This document shows positions 1 to 7,812 of a stretch of 38,845 nt of DNA, piece after piece. The position numbers and the translations under genes were made by a program. Location: contig NZ_AOHZ01000062.1 in assembly GCF_000337215.1 (NCBI RefSeq), positions 1 to 38,845 of the forward strand, written 5' to 3'. Under the pieces are notes generated by a model. That model searched no databases. It saw only the letters and a program-made list of their open reading frames with translations, and was not told the origin of the DNA. Source of the stretch: Natronolimnohabitans innermongolicus JCM 12255. Its GTDB lineage: Archaea > Halobacteriota > Halobacteria > Halobacteriales > Natrialbaceae. The stretch's first letter is position 1, and each line of letters starts with the position of its first letter.

Positions 1-102
1 CCGCGCCGGCACCTCCCACTCGAAGGATTCCCGTAACGCCTCGTAGTCGTCCCACTCCCGCTCGTAGAAGTGGTAGGTCTCGAGTCTGTCTGTCGGAGCC
101 AT
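1..102 (-). CDS. AMP-forming acyl-CoA synthetase, N-terminus only
   Basis: Only the first 34 codons lie in the window; the gene runs off the left edge. The visible residues (MAPTDRLETYHFYEREW, then EALRESFEWEVPAR) match, from memory, the N-terminus of haloarchaeal AMP-forming acyl-CoA/acetyl-CoA synthetases, which activate carboxylic acids to CoA thioesters through an acyl-adenylate. No AMP-binding motif is visible because the rest is missing. The start codon lies 2 nt after the stop of a small ORF on the same strand, so the two may be co-transcribed, with egsA just upstream. The family call rests on a short stretch and could be wrong; that this is a gene start is more secure. Confidence 0.55.
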   Translation of the reverse strand, partial: MAPTDRLETYHFYEREWDDYEALRESFEWEVPAR

Positions 103-104
103 GA

Positions 105-371
105 TCACTCCACCGCGATGGTGTCGACCGGCGAGTCGGTTCCGTGACCGATCTTCGGCGGCGATTCGCCGTCGCGGAAGTCGGCGTTTTCGTCTTCCAC
201 GCTCCACCGTCCCCAGGCGCTCGGTGCCGTCTCGAGTACCGTCGATATCGGTTCGTCCATGCTTTCGATTGCCACGGCAACGGCTGTCGGGTTAAGGATT
301 CGCGTCCGATAACTCGAGTCGACGAGCGCGACGGTCTCTTCGATCGTGCGGAGCCGTACGTCGATCGCCAC
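105..371 (-). CDS. Small hypothetical protein (88 aa) between egsA and acyl-CoA synthetase
   Basis: This 88-residue ORF has a GTG start 3 nt after the egsA stop and ends 2 nt before the acyl-CoA synthetase start, so it fits exactly between two same-strand genes. Its composition is moderately acidic, as expected for a haloarchaeal protein (segment WSVEDENADFRDGE). I see no signal peptide, membrane segment or recognisable domain. An internal ATG at about residue 38 would give a 51-residue protein. It may be a real small protein or fortuitous in a GC-rich genome; the tight packing is the main argument for it. Confidence 0.35.
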   Translation of the reverse strand: MAIDVRLRTIEETVALVDSSYRTRILNPTAVAVAIESMDEPISTVLETAPSAWGRWSVEDENADFRDGESPPKIGHGTDSPVDTIAVE

Positions 372-374
372 CGA

Positions 375-1436
375 TCAGTCGATGACGCCGGTCTTCGTCG
401 CGACTTCGCGGGCGGCCCGCTCGTTCATCCCATCGCCCAGAATCGTGTAGCGATCGCGGATCTCGTGGCAGGTCGTCAGCGCCTCGAGGACGGTCTCGTC
501 GTCGATGCCGAGCTCGTCGGCGGTCGTCGGCGCGTCGATGCTGTCGAGTGCGTTCCTGATATCGCGCCAGATGCCGTTCTCGCCGCCGTGGAGATAGGCC
601 GTCATGATCGAGCCGACGCCGACCTGGTGGCCGTGGAGGGCCGTCCCGGGGGTCAGTCGATCCAGCTGGTGGGAGAAGAGGTGTTCCGCGCCGCTTGCCG
701 GCCGCGAGGAGTCGGCGATGCTCATCGCGACGCCCGAAGACATGAGCGCCTTGCTGACGATCCAGGCCGACTCCTCCAGGCCGGGTCGGACGAGGTCGGC
801 GTTGCCGACGAGGATTTCGGCGGTCATCTCGGAGAGCGCGGCGGCGTACTCGGAGTACTCGACGTCTTTCAGTCGCTTCGCGAGTCGCCAGTCCATCACC
901 GCGGTGTAGTTCGAGATGATGTCGGCACAGCCCGCGGTCGTCAGCTCCCAGGGCGCCTGCGCCAGCACCGCGGTGTCGGCGACGACGGCAAGCGGCGGCT
1001 CGGCGGCGACGCTGTGGCGCGTATCGCCCTCCGGGACGGAGCCGCGATTACTGATGACGCCGTCGTGGCTCGCCGCGGTCGGGATCGAGAGAAATCCCAT
1101 CTCGAGGTGGTGACTCGCCATCTTGGCGATGTCGATGGCCTTCCCGCCGCCGATGCCGACGAGGTAGGAGGCCTCCTCGGCCTCGGCGGTCTCGATCACG
1201 CGCTCGACGGCGTCGAACGTCGCCTCCTCGACGGTGACGACCGCGGGGTCGACACCGGCCGCCTCGAAGTCGGCGGCGATCGGATCCGCGGCGACCTCGC
1301 GGGGCGTCGGGCTCGTGACGAACAGTGGCCGGCCCTGCAGGTGGAGATCGTCGACGACGTCGACGACGCGGTCGATAACGCCGTGGCCGACGACGACGTT
1401 TCGCGGCAGCCGAATCCAGGTCGACTTCTCGAACAT
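375..1436 (-). CDS. egsA: NAD(P)-dependent sn-glycerol-1-phosphate dehydrogenase
   Basis: This cytosolic enzyme reduces dihydroxyacetone phosphate to sn-glycerol-1-phosphate, the backbone of archaeal membrane lipids. The 353-residue protein has the family's order of motifs: an N-terminal LPRNVVVGHG segment, the NAD-binding GIGGGKAID at residues 94-102, the metal/substrate segment PTAASHDGVIS at 119-129 (Asp125), and later His-containing segments (GAEHLFSHQL and LHGHQVG) typical of this Zn-dependent iron-alcohol-dehydrogenase-like family. I chose the ATG at 1436 rather than an upstream in-frame ATG at 1460 because the homologous part begins MFEKSTW and a TATA-like TTTTAT lies about 27 nt upstream, as in a leaderless transcript. 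It is divergent from the MFS gene. Confidence 0.93.
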   Translation of the reverse strand: MFEKSTWIRLPRNVVVGHGVIDRVVDVVDDLHLQGRPLFVTSPTPREVAADPIAADFEAAGVDPAVVTVEEATFDAVERVIETAEAEEASYLVGIGGGKAIDIAKMASHHLEMGFLSIPTAASHDGVISNRGSVPEGDTRHSVAAEPPLAVVADTAVLAQAPWELTTAGCADIISNYTAVMDWRLAKRLKDVEYSEYAAALSEMTAEILVGNADLVRPGLEESAWIVSKALMSSGVAMSIADSSRPASGAEHLFSHQLDRLTPGTALHGHQVGVGSIMTAYLHGGENGIWRDIRNALDSIDAPTTADELGIDDETVLEALTTCHEIRDRYTILGDGMNERAAREVATKTGVID

Positions 1437-1460
1437 CGTTCGTCTCACTCGCGGGCACAC

Positions 1461-1466
1461 ATAAAA
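1461..1466 (-). promoter_or_regulatory. TATA-like box of egsA
   Basis: TTTTAT on the minus strand is centred about 27 nt before the egsA ATG. That spacing puts transcription start at or next to the start codon (leaderless mRNA) and decides the start choice. Confidence 0.5.
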
Positions 1467-1592
1467 CCGTTCTCGTCGATACGAACGCCGACGGGGCGGC
1501 CGATGGTCGAACCCGCTGCGCCGTCCCCGACTCGAGCGCGGTCGATTTCAGCAGGTACTTTACCGAACTCGGCCTCGAGCCGAACGTCTCGG

Positions 1593-2801
1593 ATGCGACG
1601 CGAGTACGGCATCAGGTACGGTCCACATCTCGCGGCCTTCAGCGTCGGCTACGTGCTCTTTTCGTACGCCGCCGTTCCGGGTGTCGTCGGCGACCACTTC
1701 GACGTGGGCTACACGGCGGTCGGCCTGCTGATGAGCGCGGCGCTGGCCTCGTTCGTCCTCGTCCAACTCTTCGGCGGCCGTCTGGTCGACGACCGGTCGA
1801 CGGTCGGCGTGCTTCTGGGCGTCGTCACCGTCAACGCGGCCCTGGCCGTCGTCATGGATCTGACCGACTCGTTCGCCCTGTTGCTCGCGCTGCGCGGGCT
1901 CTGGGGACTCGCGGGCGGGCTCGCGGTGACGGTCTGTGCGACCCACATCTCGCGGGTCTACGGGGGGCCGACTGCGACCTGGCACCAGGGTCTCAACGGG
2001 GGGATGTTCACCGCCGGCGGCGCCGTCGCGTATCTCGTGACGCCGCTGCTCGTCGACGCGACCGGCTGGTTCGGCGTTCACGCCGCCGGCGCGGTCGTCG
2101 CGGTTCCGGCCGCGGCCGTGCTCTGGATCGACCGCGACCGAGCCGCCCGAACGCGTCCGGAGACTCGCACGCGCGAAGATGAGACAGATACAGACGGAAC
2201 GTCCCTCGAGTCCGAGCCGCGGCGACGAGCCGACGGCGGAAAACCGGCGAGTGCGCTCGCGGTCGTTCGCTCGCCGGTCGTCCTCCTCGCCGCGGTCTGT
2301 AACTTCGCGACCCTCGGCGCGTACGTGACGCTCTCGACGTTCGTCGCGGCGTACTTCGCCGACCTCGGGATCGCGGGGCCGCTGAGCGCGTTCGCGCTCT
2401 TTGTCGCCTCGTTGGGACGCCTCGGCGGCGGCATCGCCGTTCTCAGACCCGCCATCCACGACGGCCGGGTGATCGCCGGCGCGGCGGGCGTCGGCGCCGC
2501 CAGCCTGTTCGCGCTGCTCGTCGGCGACGGAATCGCCCTCGTCGTCCTGCCGTTGCTCGCCCTCGCCGCGGTCTCGCTGCCCTTCGGGGCGGTCTTCAAG
2601 GCCGCGTCGACGGCGACGCGCCGCGACGGAACCGCGGTCGCGTTCGTCGTCGCGGTCGGCAACGTCGCCGCGCTCGTCCTCCCCGCGATCACCGGTCACC
2701 TCCGCGACGCGACCGGCGAGTACGCGCTCCCGTTCGCGCTGATGGGTGGCTTGAACGTCGTCGCCGCCGTCGCCGGACTCGCGATCGCCCGTCGCGGCTG
2801 A
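1593..2801 (+). CDS. MFS transporter, 12 TM
   Basis: This integral membrane protein of about 402 residues has two hydrophobic halves of roughly six helices, separated by a polar loop of about 45 residues rich in Arg, Asp and Glu near residues 190-235. The first cytoplasmic loop carries GGRLVDDRS, matching the MFS loop signature (G-x-L-x-D-R-x-G/S). Substrate cannot be read from sequence; the layout resembles CynX/NimT-like or nitrate/nitrite-type MFS permeases. The reading frame stays open far upstream (to 144) but that part is antisense to egsA. The ATG at 1593 is the best start: the first helix follows directly, and a TATA-like TACTTTACC lies about 30 nt upstream. It is divergent from egsA. 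Confidence 0.85.
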   Translation: MRREYGIRYGPHLAAFSVGYVLFSYAAVPGVVGDHFDVGYTAVGLLMSAALASFVLVQLFGGRLVDDRSTVGVLLGVVTVNAALAVVMDLTDSFALLLALRGLWGLAGGLAVTVCATHISRVYGGPTATWHQGLNGGMFTAGGAVAYLVTPLLVDATGWFGVHAAGAVVAVPAAAVLWIDRDRAARTRPETRTREDETDTDGTSLESEPRRRADGGKPASALAVVRSPVVLLAAVCNFATLGAYVTLSTFVAAYFADLGIAGPLSAFALFVASLGRLGGGIAVLRPAIHDGRVIAGAAGVGAASLFALLVGDGIALVVLPLLALAAVSLPFGAVFKAASTATRRDGTAVAFVVAVGNVAALVLPAITGHLRDATGEYALPFALMGGLNVVAAVAGLAIARRG

Positions 2802-2852
2802 CTCGGCTCGGCTCGACTCGACTCGAGTCCGAAGCGCGCGGAACCCAGCCAC

Positions 2853-3842
2853 TCAGAACGTATCCAGAATCCCGAGCACCCGCTCTTCGGCCTCCCGGTC
2901 GGGGCCGTTGTCGCCGCCGTCGCGGTCGCTCTCTCTGTGGTCCGCGACCGTCCGCTCCATCGCCGTCTCGAGCGGCGTCGACTCCCAGCCCAGCGCGGCG
3001 AGTTTCGCCGTCGAGAGCACGTGCGGATACGCGCGGTAGAGCGGATAGTCGTCGAGTTCGATCTCGCCGGCCTCGAGTTCGCGCGGGCCGGCGGTGACGA
3101 CGTCGACGGCGGCGTCGAGTTGATCGGCGACCAGGTCGACCATCTCCGCGAGCGTGACGAGTCGGCGATCGCCGACGTTGTACGCCTCGCCGGCGTCGCC
3201 GCGCTCGGCGACGATCCGGAGCGCACTCGCGACGTCCTCGACGTAGACGCGGTGGCGGACGTTCGTTCCGTCGCCGGGGACGAGCACGCGATCGAAGCGG
3301 TCGACGCGGTCGATCCACCAGTCGAGGCGCTCGGTGTAGTCGTGGGGCCCGTAGACGATCGGCGGACGGACGCTCATCGCGCGAACGCCGTTCTCCGCGG
3401 CCGCGAAGACGGCGCGATCACCCTCGGCCTTCCGATTGCCGTAGGTCGCTCCCGTCTCGTCGACGGCCTGGTCGGCCGTACACGCCTCGAGGGGCGTTTC
3501 TCCCTCACGTTTCGGGATCTCCTCGCGACCGTAGGCCGCGCCGCTCGAGACGTAGACGTAGGCCTCGCAGTCGTCGAAGATCCGCGTGGCCGCGCGAACG
3601 TCCTTCGGATGGTAGGCCACGCAGTCGAAGACAGCGTCGGGATCGACCGTCATCGCCGCCGATTCGAGCGCCGAGTCGTTCGTCCGGTCGCCCTCGACGT
3701 GTGAGACGCGCTCGTCGGCGTCGAAGGGGTTCTCACGGGTCCCGCGGTTGAGCAGCGTTACGTCGTAGTCGGCCTCGAGCAACTCGGCGACGAGGTGGCG
3801 CCCGATAAAGCGCGTGCCGCCGATGACGAGTGCGTCGTCCAT
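2853..3842 (-). CDS. NAD-dependent epimerase/dehydratase (extended SDR)
   Basis: This 329-residue cytosolic oxidoreductase of the extended short-chain dehydrogenase family has the N-terminal Rossmann motif GGTRFIG (residues 8-14), the NAD-region Asp (EGDRTND), the VSSGAAYG segment and the catalytic pair in TYGNRK (Tyr-x3-Lys). PPIVYGPHDY matches the VRPxxxYGP substrate-lobe motif. The GGTRFIG start and VPGDGTNVRHRVYVEDVA segment resemble the NAD-dependent sugar epimerase/reductase and chloroplast RNA-binding CSP41-like subgroup. The substrate is unknown. The gene converges on the MFS gene (51-nt gap) and is divergent from the RecA-like gene at 3964. A T-rich stretch about 27 nt upstream suits leaderless transcription. 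Confidence 0.88.
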   Translation of the reverse strand: MDDALVIGGTRFIGRHLVAELLEADYDVTLLNRGTRENPFDADERVSHVEGDRTNDSALESAAMTVDPDAVFDCVAYHPKDVRAATRIFDDCEAYVYVSSGAAYGREEIPKREGETPLEACTADQAVDETGATYGNRKAEGDRAVFAAAENGVRAMSVRPPIVYGPHDYTERLDWWIDRVDRFDRVLVPGDGTNVRHRVYVEDVASALRIVAERGDAGEAYNVGDRRLVTLAEMVDLVADQLDAAVDVVTAGPRELEAGEIELDDYPLYRAYPHVLSTAKLAALGWESTPLETAMERTVADHRESDRDGGDNGPDREAEERVLGILDTF

Positions 3843-3963
3843 GGGCTATCGTCGTCGCCGCGGCGGAAAAACGTCGACGATCGATCGACCTCCCCGCGAA
3901 CGGAACAGTCACGCTCGAGGCGAACGGGTTCTTTCCGGCCGTTCGTCGTAGCCGGGGCCACGG

Positions 3964-5016
3964 ATGACCCCGTCAGAACGGCCGCACCGGTCGACCGAGT
4001 CTCCGCTCGAGTGTACGCACTGCCAGTATCCGATTCCGGGCGACCCCGTCGACGGCGACGGCGGCGACTACTTCTGTTCGACGGCCTGCCTCGAGGCCGC
4101 CGAGGGCGAGAACACGATGCCCGACCCGAGTGCGTACAAGCGGATCGTCACCGGCGTCGAACCGCTCGACGCCCTGCTCCCGAACGGTGTCCCGGCGGAT
4201 TCGTTCGTCCGACTCGCCGGCGAGGCGGGCACGCGCCGAGACGAACTGTTGACGGAACTCGTCTGGCGCGCGTTAGAACGCGGCGAGCCCGCGACGGTAG
4301 TGACGTCGACGACCCCGCCGACGGCGGTCCTCGAGCGGTTCTTCGAGAGCGGCTGGAACGTCCTGCCGGCGCTCGAGGACGATCGACTTCGGCTCGTCGA
4401 CTGCGTCACCCACCGGCTGGCCGACCGCGAGGCGTTCCTCGAGCGCCGGGGGAAGTGGAACGAGTTTGTTGGCGAGGCGGCGGCCGACGCGATCGTCTCG
4501 GTCGAGTCGCCGGACGACCGCGCGGCGATCCGCTCGGCGCTGACCGAGACGCTCGACGACCTCGGAATGACCGGCACCGGCGTCGTGACGATCGACTCCC
4601 TCGGCGAACTCGAACGTCGGTTCGCGGCCGACGAAACGGACGGGGACGCCGCGCTCCTCGAGTTCCTCGCGACGGTTCGAGCGACCGTCTGCAAGGCCAG
4701 GTACGTGCCGATCGTCGCCGGCTCCGCCCCATTCCGTCGCGTCGCGGACGCCGAGCGCTCGAGCGCGCTTCGCGCCGCCGGTGCCGACTCCCGCTTCGAC
4801 GGGATCGTCGACCTTCGACTGGTCGAGCGCCGAGATACGGAGACGCGGCGGTGTCACCTCGGGGTGCGGAAGCTCGCCGGGGCTCGGCGCCTCCCGCAGT
4901 GGCTCGCCTACGAGTACGAACCCGCGCGGGGCCTCTACGCGCTCGAGTCGACGACCGAGCGCGCTCGTTCGACCGGCCGCGACCGACGCGTCGAGGACGT
5001 ATCGAACCGACACTGA
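3964..5016 (+). CDS. RecA/KaiC-like domain protein with N-terminal zinc site and degenerate P-loop
   Basis: This 350-residue protein has two parts. Residues 17-42 hold four cysteines (Cys17, Cys20, Cys38, Cys42) spaced like a small zinc ribbon. Residues 50-330 look like a RadA/KaiC-type RecA fold: GVEPLDALLPNGVP matches the entry to such domains. The expected Walker A (GxxGxGKT) reads GEAGTRRDE, so the phosphate-binding Lys is missing. A Walker B-like strand VVTIDSLGEL is present. Haloarchaea encode many such inactive RecA-like proteins (annotated as DUF7504-type), some near sensory genes; their role is unknown. No obvious operon partner is present. I infer that it does not hydrolyse ATP in the usual way. 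Confidence 0.75.
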   Translation: MTPSERPHRSTESPLECTHCQYPIPGDPVDGDGGDYFCSTACLEAAEGENTMPDPSAYKRIVTGVEPLDALLPNGVPADSFVRLAGEAGTRRDELLTELVWRALERGEPATVVTSTTPPTAVLERFFESGWNVLPALEDDRLRLVDCVTHRLADREAFLERRGKWNEFVGEAAADAIVSVESPDDRAAIRSALTETLDDLGMTGTGVVTIDSLGELERRFAADETDGDAALLEFLATVRATVCKARYVPIVAGSAPFRRVADAERSSALRAAGADSRFDGIVDLRLVERRDTETRRCHLGVRKLAGARRLPQWLAYEYEPARGLYALESTTERARSTGRDRRVEDVSNRH

Positions 5017-5050
5017 CGCCCTCGAGCGCCTGCACGAGAACTCACGCTCT

Positions 5051-5060
5051 GCTTTTAACC
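5051..5060 (+). promoter_or_regulatory. TATA-like element upstream of the Arg-rich protein gene
   Basis: GCTTTTAACC is the only AT-rich element between the RecA-like gene and the disordered-protein gene. It predicts transcription start near 5081, leaving a leader of about 90 nt to the ATG at 5172, or a leaderless GTG start at 5082 in the same frame. Confidence 0.35.
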
Positions 5061-5171
5061 GCTCGAGCGTGGTAAGTGGCGGTGGCGAATCGGTGCGGGT
5101 TCGAGAGACGACGAGCGACGACGAGCGGCGGCAATCGGCGCTATTCGAGTCACACTTCCAGCTTCCAGATC

Positions 5172-7100
5172 ATGACTGACCGAACTGACCGATACCCCGA
5201 CGAGAGCGGCACCGAGCGCTCGAGCGAGACCGACCGAGGCGACCGACGCGGTCGACGACGTGAGACGGCGGGTACTCGACGCGACGAAGGGGACCGTCGT
5301 CAGGCGGGACGCTCCGACCGCCAGCGCGGCGAGCAGCCGGCTCGAGAGGATCGCTCCGGGGGCGAACGACGGCCCGACCGAGAGCGCAGCTTCGAGACGG
5401 ACGCGATCCGGGAAGGCGACCTCGAGTACGGCGGCGAGGCGCGCCGAGACGAACGTCGCGGCGGCGGGCGCGAACGGCAGCCGACGGGTGGCCGACGCGA
5501 GGACGACCAGCCCGAACTGCGCGGTCGGCGATCGCAGGGTGGCCGGACACCACGGAACCACGACCAGCACTCTCGAGGCCGCCAGCCCCAACAGCACGTC
5601 GGACAGCAGGGCGGACGCGGACGACGAGATCCGCAAGAACACGAACAGCACGGACAGCAGCAACGAGACCGGCGTCGCCAGCGGGGTCGTGAGCAGCCAC
5701 GACAGGGTGGACGCGATTCTCAGCGGGGAGGACGCGGACGCCAGCAGAGTGGACACGGTCGCCAGCAGGGTGAACGAGGCCCCCACGAGCGGTACGGCCA
5801 GGGCCGAACGCAACAGGGAGACCGTTCCCGCGGCGGCGAACAACCGCGCGGCCGAGAGCGCGGCTTCGAGACGGACGCGATCCGAGAAGGCGACCTCGAG
5901 TACGGCGGCGAGGCGCGCCGAGACGAGCGACGCGGCGGCGAGCGCGAACGGCGACCGACGGGCGGCGGGCGGGGACAGCGCGATCGGCACCGGTCGGAGA
6001 TGCAACAGCGTCGGCGGGGGTCCCAGGGGGAGCGCCAACGCCAGCGTCAGTACCAGTCGGATATGCCACAGGGACGACGCGGCCAGGAGCATCAACGGGG
6101 CCACGAGCGGACGAACCCCGAGCGCGGTCGCGGCCAGCAGTCCCAGCGAGAACGGCGGGGACACGCCGGCAGCCAGTTCGAACCCGACGTGACCGACGAG
6201 GCGAATCTCGAGTACGGCGGCGTCAGGCGCCGAGCGTCCCGAGAGGAGCGCGGCGAGCGCTCCGAGTTCCGCGGCGACCGGAGCCAGCAGGGTCGGCAGG
6301 GCCAACGGGGTCAGGGAGACCGCCAGCCCCGGCGGGGGCAGCAAGGTCGGCGGTCCCAGCGAGAACAGCAGGGTCCGCAGTCTCAGCAAGACCGTCAGCC
6401 GCGACGCGAGCGAGGCCAGCAGCCGATGGACGATCAGCGGAAACGCGGTCAACAGCCAATGGACGAGCAGCGAGGGCGAGGACGGCAGCGCGACGAGCGC
6501 CGGGGCCGCGACGCCGACGACCGACAGCCCCGCGGCGAGATGGAGATGCAGGACCAGCAAGCGCGCCAGGACCGACGGGACCGCAGCTACCGCGGGCAAC
6601 ACCAGGAGCAACGCGGCCAGGACGGTCGAGAGCAGCCGGAACGGGACCGGCGGCAGGACCGGTCGCAGGGCGGCGACCGCGGTGATGTCGACCGACCGCG
6701 CGGCGGCCAGTCCGGTGGCGGCCTCGAGTACCGCCAGGAAGGCCACCGAGACGAGAGCGGCGCGTGGACCGACGACCCCGAGTTCGAGCGCACTCGAGCG
6801 CAGGACCGAGACGTCCAGCGTCGCGACCGGGGCGATCGGGAGTCCCGACGCACCGAGGAAGACCGACGTCAGGACGACCGCGGCCGGCAATCGCCCGCGC
6901 GCGACTGGAACCGCCAGCGCGACCAGCCGAGCGCGGGCGAGCGCGACGAGCAGTCGAACCGAGCGCGGGACCGCTCCAGCGACGGAGAGCGCCACCATGC
7001 CCAGCGTCCCGACACGGACACGACCAACCGCCGGCACGTCCACGAGAACGAGCCGGAACACCGGGACGACGAGAGTCGGAGCGATCCGCCGAACAGCTAA
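5172..7100 (+). CDS. Arg/Gln/Gly-rich intrinsically disordered protein with repeated LEYGG motif
   Basis: I do not recognise a family. The 642-residue protein is almost wholly Arg, Gln, Gly, Asp, Glu, Ser and His, with very few hydrophobic residues and almost no Lys, so it should be disordered and strongly basic, opposite to the acidic haloarchaeal norm. RGG, RGRG, GRQQ and QQ runs recall RNA-binding RGG/RG regions. Within this lies a conserved short motif, F-E-x-D-x3-E-x2-L-E-Y-G-G, at residues 74-88, 232-246 and 336-350, with a degenerate LEY at 518. The C-terminal third has a slightly different composition (AWTDDPEFER near 535). That the motif survives in an otherwise drifting sequence argues for real coding. 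The start may be the ATG here (MTDRTDRYPDES) or an in-frame GTG at 5076/5082. A role in RNA/DNA binding or condensates is speculation. Confidence 0.72.
   Translation: MTDRTDRYPDESGTERSSETDRGDRRGRRRETAGTRRDEGDRRQAGRSDRQRGEQPAREDRSGGERRPDRERSFETDAIREGDLEYGGEARRDERRGGGRERQPTGGRREDDQPELRGRRSQGGRTPRNHDQHSRGRQPQQHVGQQGGRGRRDPQEHEQHGQQQRDRRRQRGREQPRQGGRDSQRGGRGRQQSGHGRQQGERGPHERYGQGRTQQGDRSRGGEQPRGRERGFETDAIREGDLEYGGEARRDERRGGERERRPTGGGRGQRDRHRSEMQQRRRGSQGERQRQRQYQSDMPQGRRGQEHQRGHERTNPERGRGQQSQRERRGHAGSQFEPDVTDEANLEYGGVRRRASREERGERSEFRGDRSQQGRQGQRGQGDRQPRRGQQGRRSQREQQGPQSQQDRQPRRERGQQPMDDQRKRGQQPMDEQRGRGRQRDERRGRDADDRQPRGEMEMQDQQARQDRRDRSYRGQHQEQRGQDGREQPERDRRQDRSQGGDRGDVDRPRGGQSGGGLEYRQEGHRDESGAWTDDPEFERTRAQDRDVQRRDRGDRESRRTEEDRRQDDRGRQSPARDWNRQRDQPSAGERDEQSNRARDRSSDGERHHAQRPDTDTTNRRHVHENEPEHRDDESRSDPPNS
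5376..5490 (+). repeat. Direct repeat copy 1 in the Arg-rich gene
   Basis: This segment of about 115 bp encodes the first LEYGG motif block and recurs with few changes 474 bp downstream (5850-5964). The offset is a whole number of codons (158), so the frame is kept. It indicates an internal duplication. Confidence 0.7.
5850..5964 (+). repeat. Direct repeat copy 2 in the Arg-rich gene
   Basis: Second copy of the 115-bp segment at 5376-5490. Differences are mostly single substitutions, several of them synonymous, so the encoded motif (FETDAIREGDLEYGG) is unchanged in both copies. Confidence 0.7.
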
Positions 7101-7189
7101 CGCGACGCGAACCGGTCCCGTCCGATCGAACGCGAGCGCGAACGGACACGCCGCCACGAATCGCGTCCGTTTTTGTCGCCTCGAGCCGA

Positions 7190-7440
7190 CCGCCATCCAT
7201 TGGCGGCACGCACGTACTGGTCGTCGACGTCCCGCAAGCGACGACGCTCGAGGCGGTGGTCACGTTCCCCGACGCCGACCGAGAGTGCGAACTGGTCCGG
7301 ACGTTGCCCGGTGACTCGGTGCGGCGTTCGGCGCCTCCGACTGCGACTGCGCGAGTTACCTGCTCGCCACGGCCGGTCGCGAGACGATACTCGAGGCGGC
7401 CACGTCGGTCGGTGGCGTCCGCGAGCACGACCGGGGAAGT
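7190..7440 (+). pseudogene. Decayed, frameshifted fragment of an unrecognised haloarchaeal gene
   Basis: No intact gene spans 7101-7812, but two adjoining pieces read like real haloarchaeal protein in different frames. About 7201-7320 gives a HVLVVDVPQATTLEAVV piece followed by FPDADRECELVRTLPGDS. About 7325-7430, shifted by one frame, gives ASYLLATAGRETILEA followed by ATSVGGVREHDR. Neither has a clear start or stop. The pattern (hydrophobic strand, then a CELVR-type strand, then a helix with ETILEA) loosely recalls the N-terminal domain of Bat/HTH-10 regulators, but I am not sure of that. The remaining sequence to about 7700 shows nothing recognisable. Confidence 0.4.
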
Positions 7441-7754
7441 CGATCATTGCGGCTCCCGAACCGAGTTCCACATCGCTCGCGGCCTCCCTCGCGGTCCTGC
7501 AGCAGTGTGCAGCGGCTCCCGTCGCTGCTCTCGCCGTCGCAACGATCTCCCTCTTTTCCCCATCGATCCGCGTGACGTTGCAAGTCAGGAACGGTGACAC
7601 CGAACCGGGGATTCGTCCCGTCCGACTACCCATAGTCGACAGAGGCCGAGTTCACTGACAAGCCCCGCGCCACCGTGCGCGGAACAGTTGACTAGTCGGG
7701 TCTGATCCGTCACCGACTCCAACCGACAATAAGCCAACTATCAGCCGACTTTAT

Positions 7755-7766
7755 CAACCTGAGTTG
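7755..7766. promoter_or_regulatory. Inverted repeat CAAC-CTGA-GTTG upstream of the iron-uptake operon
   Basis: A short 4-4-4 inverted repeat lies 18 nt upstream of the TATA box of the transporter operon. Its position suits a regulator-binding site (an iron-dependent DtxR-type regulator would be the obvious candidate), but the arms are short and this is inference. Confidence 0.25.
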
Positions 7767-7783
7767 TTGTAATACAAAACCAC

Positions 7784-7790
7784 TTTATAA
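7784..7790 (+). promoter_or_regulatory. TATA box of the iron-uptake operon
   Basis: TTTATAA is centred 26 nt before the ATG at 7813, in an AT-rich stretch unlike its surroundings. It predicts a leaderless transcript and supports 7813 over the in-frame ATG at 7798. Confidence 0.65.
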
Positions 7791-7812
7791 CTGATGTATG
7801 TATTGTCGGCTG

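Noticed and set aside
144-1592. N-terminal extension of the MFS frame
   Set aside because: It is antisense to egsA and has no transporter character; the first helix begins after the ATG at 1593.
5055-7196. 713-codon open frame on the minus strand opposite the Arg-rich protein
   Set aside because: It is the complement of Arg/Gln/Gly codons and gives a Leu/Val/Ala/Ser-rich sequence with no helices of sensible spacing; the plus strand carries the repeated motif.
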